Shown in pieces: positions 10,237 through 21,600 of a stretch of 64,000 nucleotides of DNA. How positions within the stretch are numbered: the stretch's first letter is position 1; every line of letters starts with the position of its first letter. The notes under the pieces are model-generated. The model ran no database searches. It was not told the origin of the DNA and saw only the letters and a list, made by a program, of their open reading frames with translations. The position numbers and the translations under genes are program-made. Location of the stretch: positions 227,409 through 291,408 of the forward strand of contig WBMW01004022.1 of assembly GCA_013396635.1 (NCBI GenBank). Direction: 5' to 3'. Source of the DNA: Penelope pileata (Eukaryota > Chordata > Aves > Galliformes > Cracidae).

Positions 10237-10370
10237 TTGAGGAAGGGGGGCTCGGGTTGGGAAGCCTGGGAGCACAGCTCCAAGAGGAGGCAGCTCCCCG
10301 CGCCTGAGCCTCAGTGGAGCTCCGGGGGCTCGTGGCAAGGCCCCGGGTGAGGGCTGCTGCGGGCACAGTG

Positions 10371-13300
10371 TCGGTGCCTTCAGGCTCCTGGCAGGGAGTG
10401 CCCTGGCTTGAAGTGAGTCCTCAGTTCGGTCTGTGTTGGGTGGCTGTTCCCCAGGCTTACGTAAAGTGTTGTGATCGCAGCCTGCAGTCGAAATATTCCC
10501 GTCTTCTGTGTATTTTGTTGCTGCTATTTTAGGGGACCTGATGTCTTTGGGGATGACTCAGAGAAGTTCATCCCTGGCTGGCCAGCATTAATCCAGACTA
10601 ACGGTCTGAGTCAGGAATGCATCCTTACATAACAAAGCTGCCGGTGGTGCTCGGCGTTGGGAGCTGTCCTGCCCGGGCAGACAGCCCGGTGGCCAAGGGA
10701 TGCTGCAGAGAGCTGCGCTCCCCTCCCGGGCCGTGCTGCGTTACCTGCCTGCTGCGTGAGACAGGAATGCTAATTCATGTAAACTGTGACAAAGTCTGGC
10801 CAGTGTCACTCTGGGTCTTCCTGGTTTGTCCACCTTTGTGGCCTTTGGGCTGTCAGTTCTGTGTTCTACTGCAATTTGTTGTAAGGATAAAACCACGTCT
10901 ATTACGCTGCCTAATTCCCTGTAACATTGGCTGCATCTGTGTTTATCCAGGAGGGTGTTCTGCATACCGATTCCTCCGCTGATGGAAGGGGAGCTGAGGA
11001 AGCTGACTGTCCTGTGGCCCCAGCGTGCCCCACACCTGCCTGAGTCCTGCTGAGCCTGCACGTGCTGTAGTGCTCTGTGGGGCTGGAGGCCGGGCTGTCC
11101 TGACCGTGTTATGTCCAGCTGCTTCACTTTCTCGGATCAAATTGTTATGTGTGATCATGGAAACCTCCACAGGGTGCTCCCAGGCCGTTTCTGTTTGTTT
11201 TGCTCTTTGAGCCAAACGCTATCTAAGCATGCTTGTTCCAAATGAAACTAGCTCCCAGCCCAGTGGGCCTGCTGCTGATCTGGGAAACACAGGTCATCTC
11301 TGGAAACGCCTTGCAATGCCTGCGGGTCTCTCACTTGAATTTTTGATGCCTCTGAAGCTTTCTAGGCCAACTAATTCTCTCCACTTGCTAGTTTACCTCC
11401 CCTAGGTGAAATAATTACGAGGTTTGAATTGGAACCACAAGGGCTGCAGCGATGAAGGGACCTTGTTGTGGTGGGAGTTTGGGAGCAGCGATGGTGGCTG
11501 TGGGCTGGGGCTCTGCAGGCATGCACCCTCCTGATGCCTGTCTCCATGTTTCAGGGGGCTGAAACAGGCTGGTGTGTGGCAGTCTGCTCTCAGAGCCACA
11601 AACACCTGTCCTGGCACATCTCAAAATGCAGGATGCGTTGTTCTTATGTCTCCCCATTTCCACCTTGGCCACTGCAAGTCATGCTACGTGCTGCCACTAA
11701 ACGCTTTAGCAGATGCATGTGGCAAATGAATTTCTCAGCACAGACGGAGCTGAGCAGAAGGGCAGACAGAGATGACAGAGCAGGCGCAAAGGGAGCAAGG
11801 CCTGGGAGGTTCAGGGCAGGAGCGGGTCTCAGCCCCAGGCATTTTGTGAGGAGGAACATTTCAACAAATGTGAACTTAAAAGCATGGACTAAGGCAAAAA
11901 GCTTGAGGCAAGATGTGTTAATCGGTCTGAAGGATTTGGGTTCCTGACTAAGTGCTGCATAGCTCAGCCAGGAGGTATTTGCACTGCTGGCATTATTTGC
12001 AAAGCCTTTTTCTTCTGGATTGTCTCCAGCTTGCACAGCTTTTCGGTGGCTGAACAGACTGCTGTGATCAGAGGGGCATCTCAGCCCACGCTGATGGTGC
12101 AGCTCATTAATGGGTGTGCACGAAGACAACATCAACCCCTGGGGAGGACAGCAGAAGCTGAGCACAGCAAATTCTCCTGGGTTTCCTTTCTCCCACCGCC
12201 GGAGCTCCACAGGTCTCAGGTGATGGAGGAAGAGTTATTTTTCCAGAGATATGTGCCCAGCCCCACCTGGGCCAAGGAGCAGTGGAGCAGGAGGGAGGCA
12301 GGAGCACCAGCAGTTGGAAGCATTTTGGTACAGCAAAGAGGGGCTCAGGGGCTGCTTGTGTCAGGGCCATGGGGCTGGATGGGAGATTGTTTCAACATTG
12401 GGCTCTGCACAGTCCTATCAGGGAAGGGAGACTGCTGTGAGTTATTGGGAAGGCTGAGCATTTGTGGCAGCTGTCTGTGGCTGCCCTCAATCACATCTGT
12501 GGGTCTGAGCAATCAGCTGAACTGGAATCAATCAAACGCCCGTGGATGTGCAGGGGAGAATTCCTCCGCCTGGAAATGAAATAAGCGTGCAGAAAGGCCC
12601 TGCTCCCGTAAATCCCTTAAGCATGTGCTTAGCTTCACAGAGCAAGGTGATTGCAATGCAATATTTTATTCTTGTCAGCTTCAGTGTTAACAGTTACTAG
12701 AATCACTTGTGTAATTACGCTCTTGCAAGAATAAAATGAAAAAGCACCAGGTGCCTATGGAGATCTAAATCATTCTTCAGACTGAGTAGAACAGCAGTTT
12801 TCAACTCCTCAGTAGCTGGAGTCCAAAAACTCCCTGGGGCAGTGCAGGTCTCCTGGCAATGAACCAAATCACAGCCATGCTTCTCCTGGGTACCTTTCCC
12901 AGACAGCCTACAAGAAGGCGGGTACCCAGGGCTCCATGCTGACCCAATGAACCATTGGGTCAGAAACTTTGTAACTTCTGCAAAGAGCATGGCTAAAATT
13001 TCATACCAAGCAATATTTTTAATGCTTTAGTGTTGTAACTGTGTTTTTTAGAACAGACCAGTCTTGTCCCTAGCACAGACTGACTCGTGGCTCTGAGCAG
13101 TGACCAGCAGCGAAGTGCTGATCTGTGTATTGCCACGGAAAAAGACAAGGTGGGGCCGCAGGAGGAGAACCACGTTCCTGTGTCTGTGGGATGGCGTTCT
13201 TCGCTGCACAGGGAAGATCTCATCACTGTTTGTAAATGTTTATCAGTGGAATTATTTGTAAAAAGGGCATCAGTCCATTCTGGAAGGCAGCAGTTCTCTG

Positions 13301-15817
13301 AAATCAACCCTGTGCTGGGTGGGAGGAGGAAGACAATAAGGGTGTAATGGGAGCTGCTGTGACTGATGGTTCTCACCAAGAGAAGATGAAGGTTCATTAA
13401 TGCCTGGAGATTGGCTGACACATTGTGAGCTGGAACTCAACCCGCCTTCCTTGGTATGTACATGCCCAAGAAAGTTTAAATGCATTTCTGAATGACTGGG
13501 TTCTGTGATGCAGGGAGATTTACCCTGCGTAACGTTCAGGTGGAACCAGATCCCCTGGGAACAGCGAGGCAGCGCTCCTGGCACTGTGCATTGCTGCCCA
13601 GGGCTCGAGGTACCCCTGAGCTTAAGCCGACAGTGACCGTACCCTGAAGAGCTGCGCGAAGCAGAAGGGGGACAGGACAGGGCTCGGAGGCTCCGAGCTC
13701 TGCAGCATCGGCAGGGGCCAGGAGAGGGCAGCTCGGGGCAGGGCGCGGAGCGGGGATGCTCGGGCGGCCGCGGCGTTACACACGCGGAATGCAGGGCGCT
13801 CCCTGGCAGCTGGAGGGGAAAACAGGGTGCCAAACACCTGGATAACCCCGTCCCAGAGAGAACGGTCATTTCTGGTAAAGGGCTGGGCCCGCTTTTGCGT
13901 CCAAGCATGGCCTCTAGGAAGCTGCAGAGCTCTGATAAAGCAAAGCCCCACTGTCCGGGCAGCACCTTTCTCAGCTCCGTGGGGTCCAGCGCATCCTGCA
14001 GCAGATGTGCTGCTGTAAGCCTGTTCCTGTAAGCCTGTTCACATGTTGGTGAGGATCTATGTCACAACCCCTGGGGACACACCACTGCTCTGTGACCCCA
14101 GGACATGGGCAGAGCTGGGCAGCTGGCCACTGCCTGGCACCGAGGGTCCTGGATTCATAGTGGGAGAGGGCGTGTGACAACCAACCGAGCCTGACGTGTG
14201 AGATGGCTCCAGCCTGGCAAACGTCCAACTGGTAAGTCCAGAGCTAAACAAAGCCGGTGCTATTTATATTTATGTAGGGCAGGATGATTAATGCCCCAGC
14301 TTTTGCCATTCCAAATAAGCAGGATAATGAGGGAGCTGCCTTTATTTACTAGGTAGCTTGGCATGAGGCAATGTGCATGCCTGGCCCAAACATCTCCCCA
14401 GCCCAGCCCGCACCCACCTGTGCCACTGGGATGCACTCCTGACCCGGCTGTGAGCTCTACACCTCGGGGCAGGGCAGTGCTCGTGGACAGCAGGCGGTCC
14501 CGTGTGACGCTCACGGGTGGAGCACGGGGCTTCAGAAGAGTCCCCAAATGCAGGTACTGCCCCTCCTGCCTTCCTGGTGCAGCGCAGCCAGAGCTTGCTG
14601 CTGTCACTTGGCGCTGCCAGGGCCTCTCCTTCCCCCTGGCACCCGCAGGTGCTCGGGAGAGAAGAGAGCTCTGGGTCAGAGTGGTGTTTGCAGGGGTTGC
14701 ACAGCTGTCTGCAGAGGTCACTGGGCAGAGAACTCACTGGGAGTGGCTGTGGTGCTACAAAACACCCAGAGCTGGTTTTTGGCACTGCTTGTGTATCTGA
14801 AGCTGCAGACTGGTACCCAGGAAGGCTTCCAGAGACAGCCACCAAGGAAATCAGACACCTAATCTTCTTGGATCCCCAAGGACACCTACCTGTACCACCC
14901 TGAGCTTAAGCCCCTGAAAATGGCCATCATTCCACTTGATGTGCTCCCGCAGAAAATAAACACCCTGTCTCCTGCATGCGCGGCAGCCTGGTTCACAAGG
15001 CATATTGTTGTTTGTGCTGCATGAGGATGGCAGAAGCACAAGCAGGAAGCAGGATCCTGCTGTGCCAGATGCTGCACAAAGCACCCTGGTGACTCCTGCC
15101 CTGAAGAGCTGATGAAACTCGTCACACCTACACCACATACTGTGAGGCTGAGTCTCCCCAGCCCTCAGGGCACAGGGTCATTTTCCTCCTGGCAAAGTGG
15201 GTGAATAACATTATCACTTCTGAATGACCTGCATCACCCAGGTAGAAATGATCCCCCAGGGCAAGAGGAAGCAGAGGATTAGCGCTGTGGCAGGGCAGAA
15301 GGTGGCCCTGGAGTCTTCCCGGGCTGCGCAGTCTGCTCACATCCGCAGTGAACAGCGGCAGAGGATATGGGATCAGCTGGCTCTCCTCTGGGCCAGGCTG
15401 CAGCCTGTTACCAAGCCAACCAGAGTCCCTCGCGCTCCCCAAAGGGCTGCAAACAATAAGCCCAGTTCGCCTCCCCTGTCCCTCAGCTGTACCAGGCGGA
15501 GCATATCTGACACTGGAAACAGAGCCACCCTGGTCTGGAGAAAGCTCGTGGGCTGGGGGCAAGCTGAGCAGCCAGGGCGCTGCATGACGAGAAGTATGCT
15601 CAGCACCTGCAGCACCCCAGACCTGCAGCCCAGCATCCTGGTGCCCATCTTGGTGTCTCTCCCTGCCCTGTGTGACAGCATCCAAGAGAGAAGCCCCAGA
15701 AGGGATGGGGCCACGTGGGAGCAGCAGCCCCATGTCCCTGACCTGCCCACAGCACTCTTGAACACCAGGCTCAGCCTCAGCTGTTAGCAAAAGGTCTTTG
15801 TGACCAGGTTACAAAGC
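10371..15817. other. Intergenic region between HEXA and ARIH1 (left part)
   Basis: No exon or RNA gene that I can support. It contains a CpG-rich patch (13630-13815), a 14-base unit repeated twice at 14013-14040, and a 660-base segment (15128-15790) open on both strands at once without family resemblance. The mammalian neighbour TMEM202 is not seen. Confidence 0.6.
13630..13815. promoter_or_regulatory. Isolated CpG-rich patch in intergenic DNA
   Basis: A short stretch with dense CpG (for example around 13740-13780), GC-rich against its neighbours, about 3.5 kb from the HEXA island and 5 kb from the ARIH1 island. It could be an alternative promoter, an enhancer or the start of an unannotated transcript. 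No splice-supported exon was recognised. Confidence 0.35.
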
Positions 15818-16634
15818 CACTAGTGCATCGGTGTCCAACCTTTTGGCTCACCTGGGCCTCATATAAAATATATAACATAGCTAATGTATAGAACTAACAA
15901 AACTTTTAAAGTATTTTTTTATTAAATCATAAAAAAGAGCAACAATGACAAAACTAGGTGGGATATTTCACCTTGTTTTTGTGAAACATGCATCAGTCTG
16001 GTTCAATGGGAGTGGCTACAATTCTCAGTGAGTTCTCTAGGCGTTCAGAGATTTTTGATGGAATTTTACTCTTCCTGTGCTTCTTCCTTGAAAATGGTTG
16101 TTCACAGATGTATGCACTGCCAAAATGCAATGACGTGAATAAGACGTGATTGTGACACAAGGGATGTGCTCCTCTGGTAAATAGGGTTTATAACAGTCCA
16201 GAAGAGACACGATGACATTTTTCTTTGAGTTGAATATCTGATTGCAACTCCACACATTCCATTTGCAAATCTGCAGGTAATGTATTTCTGTCAACTGAAA
16301 ATGGAGTCACAAATATACCAAAAAATTGATGATTTTTCCGGCAATCTTGAAACCCATTCTCAAACTCCTTTATCTATACAGAATGCGAGGTTGTGTATTT
16401 TTTGCTGTTCACAGGACTGTGTTTAGCCAGTGTATCAAAATGCATACAATTATTTGCCATAACTTGAGTTGGCACTGCACTGCACCCTCCCCTTGTCCTG
16501 GCTTCAGCTTAGACAGAGCTGGGTGCTGAGTGATGGCTGTGGGCCCGGGGATGGCTCTGCAGCAGGGGATGGGCTGCAGCAAGGGCTGTGCCGGGCAGCA
16601 TGCAGCCCACGGGCTGGACATGCCTGCACTAGCC
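15818..16634. mobile_element. hAT (Charlie-like) DNA transposon fossil with target duplication
   Basis: The 801-bp element occupies 15826-16626. Its ends are imperfect inverted repeats: CATCGGTGTCCAACC at the left and, on the minus strand from the right end, CAGGCATGTCCAGCC (10 of 15 match). Both resemble the CAGnGnTGTCCA type of Charlie elements. It is flanked by CACTAGTG (15818-15825) and CACTAGCC (16627-16634), an 8-bp target duplication with two mismatches, as expected for hAT. A broken transposase tail is readable on the minus strand: ERLENSLRIVATPIEPD (about 16000-16060) resembles the hAT C-terminal dimerisation region, and a second segment in another frame lies at 16037-16294. It is long dead. 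Confidence 0.75.
16000..16294 (-). pseudogene. Remnant of hAT transposase C-terminal region
   Basis: Two overlapping minus-strand frames give transposase-like pieces separated by at least one frameshift: one upstream piece with VSLLDCYKPYLPEEHIP and a downstream piece ending ERLENSLRIVATPIEPD. The order and spacing suit the dimerisation end of a Charlie-type transposase. The N-terminal part, including the DDE core, is not present. Assignment rests on resemblance recalled from the family, not on a search. Confidence 0.5.
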
Positions 16635-17235
16635 CCCTGCAAAACACCAGATTAAACAATCAACAGTGACATGGCACTATGCGAGGCTGCCTCTTTTTAT
16701 AGCACCTACCCCATGAGAAGATTTTTCTGGCGTTATGCAGCCCACTGGAGAAAGGGAATCCAGCCCAGCACAACTGTGAAAAACTGAGTATTTTTATCTC
16801 TGCTGACCAGACAGCAGAGCTGCAGCACAGATATGCCACCTGGCATGGCTGGGGTCACACAAGGCTTCGTGGCTGGGAAGCAGGAAAAATCTAATGGCAG
16901 AAACACTGCCTCTCCCTGCACCCCCGGGGAGGTGCTGCAGCTGAGCAGCACCTGCTGCTGCGTGGTCTTTCCCAAAGGCAGAATGTACCTGCGTGGCCTA
17001 CGCCAAGCCAGTTTGCCTTGAGAGGTGCATGCTTTCCTTGGAAAACACTGGCTGTGTGTAGAAAGCCACTGCTTGCAACCCTGTTGCCCAGGTTCTTCCT
17101 GGGAAATTGGAAATGTCTCTCTGAAAAGCAGAGATGGAGGGATCTGAAAGATCCTGCTCGCAAGGGGCTGCCCCAAACCTGTGAGGCCAGGGCAAAGCCC
17201 TTGCACCCATTCTGCTGCTAGCACCTCACTGAACA
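16635..17235. other. Intergenic sequence between transposon and minisatellite
   Basis: Unique-looking sequence with no supported exon. Overlapping open frames on both strands (up to 171 codons) have no family resemblance. Confidence 0.5.
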
Positions 17236-18325
17236 TATTTTCCCCCATACTTCCCTCACATTTCTTTCCTTCACGTTTTCCTCATACTTCCCTTTCGTTT
17301 CCCTCACATTCCCCCGTCATCTCCCTCACATTTATTTCTTTCAAATTTTCCTGTCGTTTCCCTCACGCTCCCCTCATATTTCCATCATTTTCCTCACATC
17401 TTTCTATCACATCTCCCTCACGCTTTCTTTTCATTTCCCTCACATTTTTGTCACTACCCTAACATATTCCTGTCATTTCCCTCACGTTCCTCTCATGTTT
17501 CTGCCATTTCCTTCACATTTATTTCCTTCACATTTCCCTCATATTTTGTTCCTTTACACTTGTCTACTTCCATGTCCTTTCTCTCACATTTCCCTCACAG
17601 TTTCCCTCACATTCCATTTCCATTTCTTTTCCCTCATAGTTCCTTTTCATTTCCTTCACATTTTCCTGACATTCCCTCATATCTACACACTTCCTTCACA
17701 TTTTCCTGTCCTTTCCCCCACATCCCCCCATATCTCCACCATTCCCCTCACATTTTTCCTTAATGTTTCAGTTTCCTCACCTTTTCTCACATCTCCCCCA
17801 TACTTCTTTCCTTCCCATTTCCCTCCCATTTCTTTCCCTCGTTTCTCTATTTCTCTTTTCTCTATTTTCCTCACATTCCCTCATTATTTCCCTCACATCT
17901 TCCCTTCACATTCTCATTTCTTTCCCTCCCATTTCCCTATTTCCCCATCTTTTCTCTCACATTCCCGTCATTTCCCTCACATTCTCTCATTATTTCTGCC
18001 ATTTCCCTCCCATTTCCCAATTTCTCCTTTTCTCTCAGTTGCCTATCATTTTCCTTACATCTTCCCTTCACATTCCCCCCATAGCTTTCACATTCCCCTC
18101 ATTTTTCCCCTCAGATTTCCCTATTTCCCCATATTTTCTCTCACATTTCCCTGTGATTAGCTTCACATCCTCCCTTCACATCTCCCATTTATTTTCCTCT
18201 CATTTATTTCCCTCCCATTTTCCTATTTCCACTCCATTTCTCTCACATTGTCCTGTCATTTCCCTCCCATTTTCCTATTTCCCCTCCATTTCTCTCACAT
18301 TTCCCTCTCACTTCTCCACAGCCTC
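17236..18325. repeat. Degenerate C/T-rich minisatellite upstream of ARIH1
   Basis: About 1.1 kb built from variants of a unit near CATTTCCCTCA (roughly 11-13 bases), repeated dozens of times with drift such as TTTCCTTCACA and CCCATTTCCCTA. The plus strand is dominated by C and T with scattered A and has very few G, so strand asymmetry is extreme. Because stop codons are rare in the repeat, long open frames of Ser/His/Phe/Pro/Ile appear (for example 17495-18160); these are composition artefacts. It ends directly at the CpG island of ARIH1. Confidence 0.9.
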
Positions 18326-18522
18326 GCTCTCCCCACCCCTCCCCCCCCACCAAGGCGGGCGGCGGGGCTGGGCGGCCCGGCGCCACACCCAACATGGCGG
18401 CGCGCCACACTCAAGATGGCGGCGGGGAGGGCGGGAAGAGGCGAGCGGGGCGGGGCGCGCTCAAGATGGCTCCCGGCGGGGCGAAGGGAGATGGCGGCCG
18501 CCGCGCACGCGCACGCACGGGA

Positions 18523-18523
18523 N
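18523..18523. other. Single-N assembly gap in ARIH1 5' UTR
   Basis: An isolated N within extremely GC-rich sequence upstream of the start codon. As with the N at 18647, it may stand for more than one missing base. Confidence 0.8.
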
Positions 18524-18629
18524 GTCGGCCGCGTCCCTTTGTTGGCGCTGAGGCGGCTGAGGCGCGGCGGCGGGGCCGGGAACGAGGGACGGCGGGAGGC
18601 GGGCGAGACCTCCGCCTCACCGCCTCGCC

Positions 18630-18687
18630 ATGGACTCGGACGAGGGNCATGGTGGAGTGCATCCGCGAAGTCAACGAAGTCATCCAG
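18630..18687 (+). CDS. ARIH1: ARIH1 exon 1 coding part (internally collapsed)
   Basis: Starts ATGGACTCGGACGAGGG (MDSDEG), then a single N, then CAC-less CATG leading into [13 protein letters not shown] and the donor GT at 18688-18689. In human about 105 residues of acidic and glycine-rich sequence separate these parts. Since 18630 and 18649 are in different frames, the true insert replacing the N must have a length divisible by three for the gene to work. Confidence 0.93.
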
Positions 18688-21600
18688 GTGCGGCTCCGCG
18701 GCCTCGGGGGGGGTCCCCGGGGCCCTGTGGGGGGGTCGGCTGCAGCTCCCAGCCGCGCCCGGCCTGCAGCTCGGCCCCTTTGTGTACCCTCCGGCCGGCC
18801 TTTCGCCGCTCTCGCTCTTCCTAGTGGCGTTTTGCCTCCCTGTGCCTCGTACCGGAGGCAGAGCAGCGGTTGGAACCCCGGAGCGGGCGGCCAGGCCCTC
18901 CCTCTGCCCCACAGCCTGGTGGGGGGGGAGGTGCGAGCAGCCCCTTCGCACCTCCAGCTCTTAGCTCGGTTTCTAAGCTTTAAAAAGGGTGTTACGAGCA
19001 GCACCCGCTGCCTCCCGATGGAAATAGCTCATCTCTAGAGTGCCGGGCTGGGAAACCTCGAGGCTGTGTAGCAGGCCTCCTCAGCAGCTCGCCGTGAATT
19101 CCCGGGGTGCTGCCATTCCCCGCGGGTGGCCCTGGTGCGGGGCCCTGCTGTGCAGCTTCGGGCCGCGCTGTGCACCACGCTTCCCCTCCTCCAGGCACGC
19201 GAGTGAGAGCAGTGCGGGAAGATCAAATTCGTGGCGTTGCATACTGAGTGCCGTGCCCCCAGCCTGTCCCTTCCAGGGCTCAGTGCGAGCTGCCTTAGTA
19301 AATGTTTTTGCCCAGTTATCTTGTGACTGTTTTAACAACTTTAAAATGTTGCTTTATGCGCCATAAATCGAGTTTATGGGAAGTTGAAGCAAACAACAGT
19401 CCAAGAACTCACCTAGGAAATTGGCACTTCCGTAGCCAAAGTTCATAACTCTGATAACAGTTTTGTACGTATAAGGCTGTGTAAGGGCTCGGGCTGACTA
19501 CCAGGGCGTGCAGCTGGAGAGCTCTTGTTTACGTGTGGATGTGTCTTTGCTCAGGTTCGTGACATATGATTGATCCTAATACAGGGAAATGAAAACTTGC
19601 AAACAGGAAGCAGACATGCAAACCTTTGGTGACTTAAACTTTTTAACGCTGAAGTAGTGATTGAGGTGGTGAATGTGTATTTAATGACTAAGACTGTGAT
19701 AATCACGAGCCGTGTATTGGACAGACACAAAGTTAGGACAGATGGTTGCGTAAGTGAAGAGTTGGAAACGTTTTGCTGGTGAGGAGCACTGAGTATGCGG
19801 CTTGTGCCCAGTTCTGGTGAGCCCACCTGTGAGTTCTTCAGGAGCTGACTTCTTCAACAAGGTCCTTTTTTTTCTGGCCCATATTTTTTCTTCCTCTTTA
19901 CGCTGCTCCTGAGCCATACAACTTGAGCACTTGACCTCAGAATAGCAGAACCAGCGGCCAGAAATCAATCAGGCTGCAGAGACCCTTCTCTTTCTGTGTG
20001 CAGGGAGGCCTGGCCCTGCCCCGAGCTGCCTGTGGGGCTCTGCAGAACTGCTGTGGCCGCTGTGTTAGGCGTTGGTGTTAGGTTTGCAGTAGTTATTTCT
20101 GGTTGCTAAACCAGAGTGAGCAAAGCCAGTTTGTTTAGAATATCACGAGTAAACCTGGGACCTGACATCAGCTTAAGCACTCGGATGCTTCAGGGGAGAG
20201 CAGAAAAACGTTGTTCCAAATAGCTCTGAAATGGCACCTCGCTGCTACTAGATTTCTAGTCCGTTCCCAGGTAGGTGAACTTAATTCAGTTGGTGCTCAG
20301 TGTTTGCTCTTCCTCACTTCTTTTGTGTGCAGTGAAAACTTCCAGGGCTCTGTTCTGTATATTTTTTGCTTTTGGCACCCACCCAGGGTTGCTGCTGCTG
20401 CTTTTTGGTTCACTAAACCTTTTCTGGAGTCACGTTGGCTCAGGATCCTGCTGCGGATCCTTGGCTGCAGTGCTGTGATTCACTTGTTCCAGTCTGGTAC
20501 TGGGTGGCTCTGGTCCCTGTGTACCTCAGTTCAGTTATTGTTACCATATGATAAAGGTTGTGTTTGCCTGTTGTGGTGCTTGGGAACTTACTGGATGCTG
20601 AGGTGCCTGATACCTGGAAGCTTCAGCTGCGGGGCCTGTGCCCTCTCGTCAGCAGAGGTACCGGTTTCTGGTCAGAAGTAAATCATAAACAAGATTTTGT
20701 TTTTCAGTTGATCAGTTTGCAGTTGCAGTGAAAAGAAAAGATACCAGCGAGCCGTGAAGCATCTGCAAGGGAGCACCTCAGCCACGGCAGATGAAACTTG
20801 CACGTGCAGGAGGCTGCCTTTGTCCCTGAAAAAGCACAGTGCTTGAAGAGCACCTAATTAGCTGGGAAAACCTCTAGTGGAAGGAGTTTATTCAGTTAAT
20901 TCAGTTTATTTTCCAGTCTGTTTTTGCCATTTCCCAAATCCAAGCTGTACAAGAAGAGCATGAAGTCCTCAGGACAGGGATTTGATCTGATGAAGACGTT
21001 GCTGGAGCAGTGGCTGCCTTGTTATGAACTTCCTGGCTGCAAAGCATGTAATTTGTGCTGGTAGCGCGTTGTGTCCTCTTGAAGATGGCTGCTCTGCACT
21101 GAGCTGGTGCCTGTTGTCACTTGGCCTCCCAGGACTGCTGAACTTGCCATGAACTCGGGCAGTTTCAGTGTGAGTGACTCAGATACTCAGCCTATTTTGC
21201 ATTCACTCTCCCTTGTCTGGGCATAAGTGAGATTTCAGATGCTTAATAATGACTTTTGCCAAGTATTTATGTTGATAACCTGATTTGATTCTCTGTCACA
21301 CAGCGAGAATTCCCCTTCTCCAAATACAAAAATAAGGGTATGAATAAACCCTCTAACCTTGTGCTGTGGATTAAGGGAGACTCCAAAACCCCACCTCAGA
21401 CCTGAGCATTGCTTCCTTGGTATCACTATTGCACAGCATGGAGAGTCCATTCCACAGGTTATTTTGGGCTTAGTTGTCTAAGGAAATGGGCATCCTTTGT
21501 CCAGCTGCTGGTGGAATAACTTAACAACTTAACAAACAACTGTCAACCAACCAACCAACCTAGATATCAGCGTGGTGTTAAAAGGTTTTCTCTTCTGAAA

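Larger units (their letters stand above)
9750..10370 (-). promoter_or_regulatory. HEXA: CpG-rich island, probable HEXA promoter and exon 1 region
   Basis: From about 9750 to 10370 the sequence is GC-rich with frequent CpG, in contrast to its flanks, and it lies on the upstream side of HEXA. A CCCGT-type short tandem repeat occupies 9931-9967. The island is cut by an N run. Bird first exons are often GC-rich and poorly assembled, so the missing HEXA exon 1 and start site are most simply placed here. I see no CACGTG (CLEAR-type) box in the assembled part. Confidence 0.6.
18340..18690 (+). promoter_or_regulatory. ARIH1: ARIH1 CpG island promoter with YY1-like and GC-box motifs
   Basis: Abrupt change from the C/T repeat to very GC- and CpG-rich DNA. 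Four copies of a YY1-like core occur on the plus strand: AACATGGCGGC (18391-18401), AAGATGGCGGC (18413-18423), AAGATGGCTCC (18463-18473) and GAGATGGCGG (18488-18497). A GC box, GGGGCGGGGC, lies at 18447-18456. No TATA box is seen. This is typical of a housekeeping gene; the start site probably lies between about 18480 and 18600. CpG richness continues into intron 1 to about 19200. Confidence 0.8.

Noticed and set aside
12031..12579. A 182-codon plus-strand open frame
   Set aside because: No family resemblance and no nearby splice-supported partners.
13270..13965. A 231-codon minus-strand frame through the intergenic CpG patch
   Set aside because: Ser/Pro/Arg-rich without domains; a chance product of GC-rich sequence. 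The CpG patch itself is reported separately.
14013..14040. 14-base unit repeated twice
   Set aside because: Perfect but short; no function or context suggests more than slippage.
15128..15790. A 220-codon minus-strand frame overlapping a 187-codon plus-strand frame
   Set aside because: Open on both strands at once, GC-rich, low-information composition and no recognisable domain. Most likely chance.
17495..18551. Long plus-strand open frames (221 and 262 codons) rich in Ser, His, Phe, Pro and Ile
   Set aside because: They are translations of the C/T-rich minisatellite, in which stop codons are rare in all frames. No splice sites, start context or family resemblance support coding.
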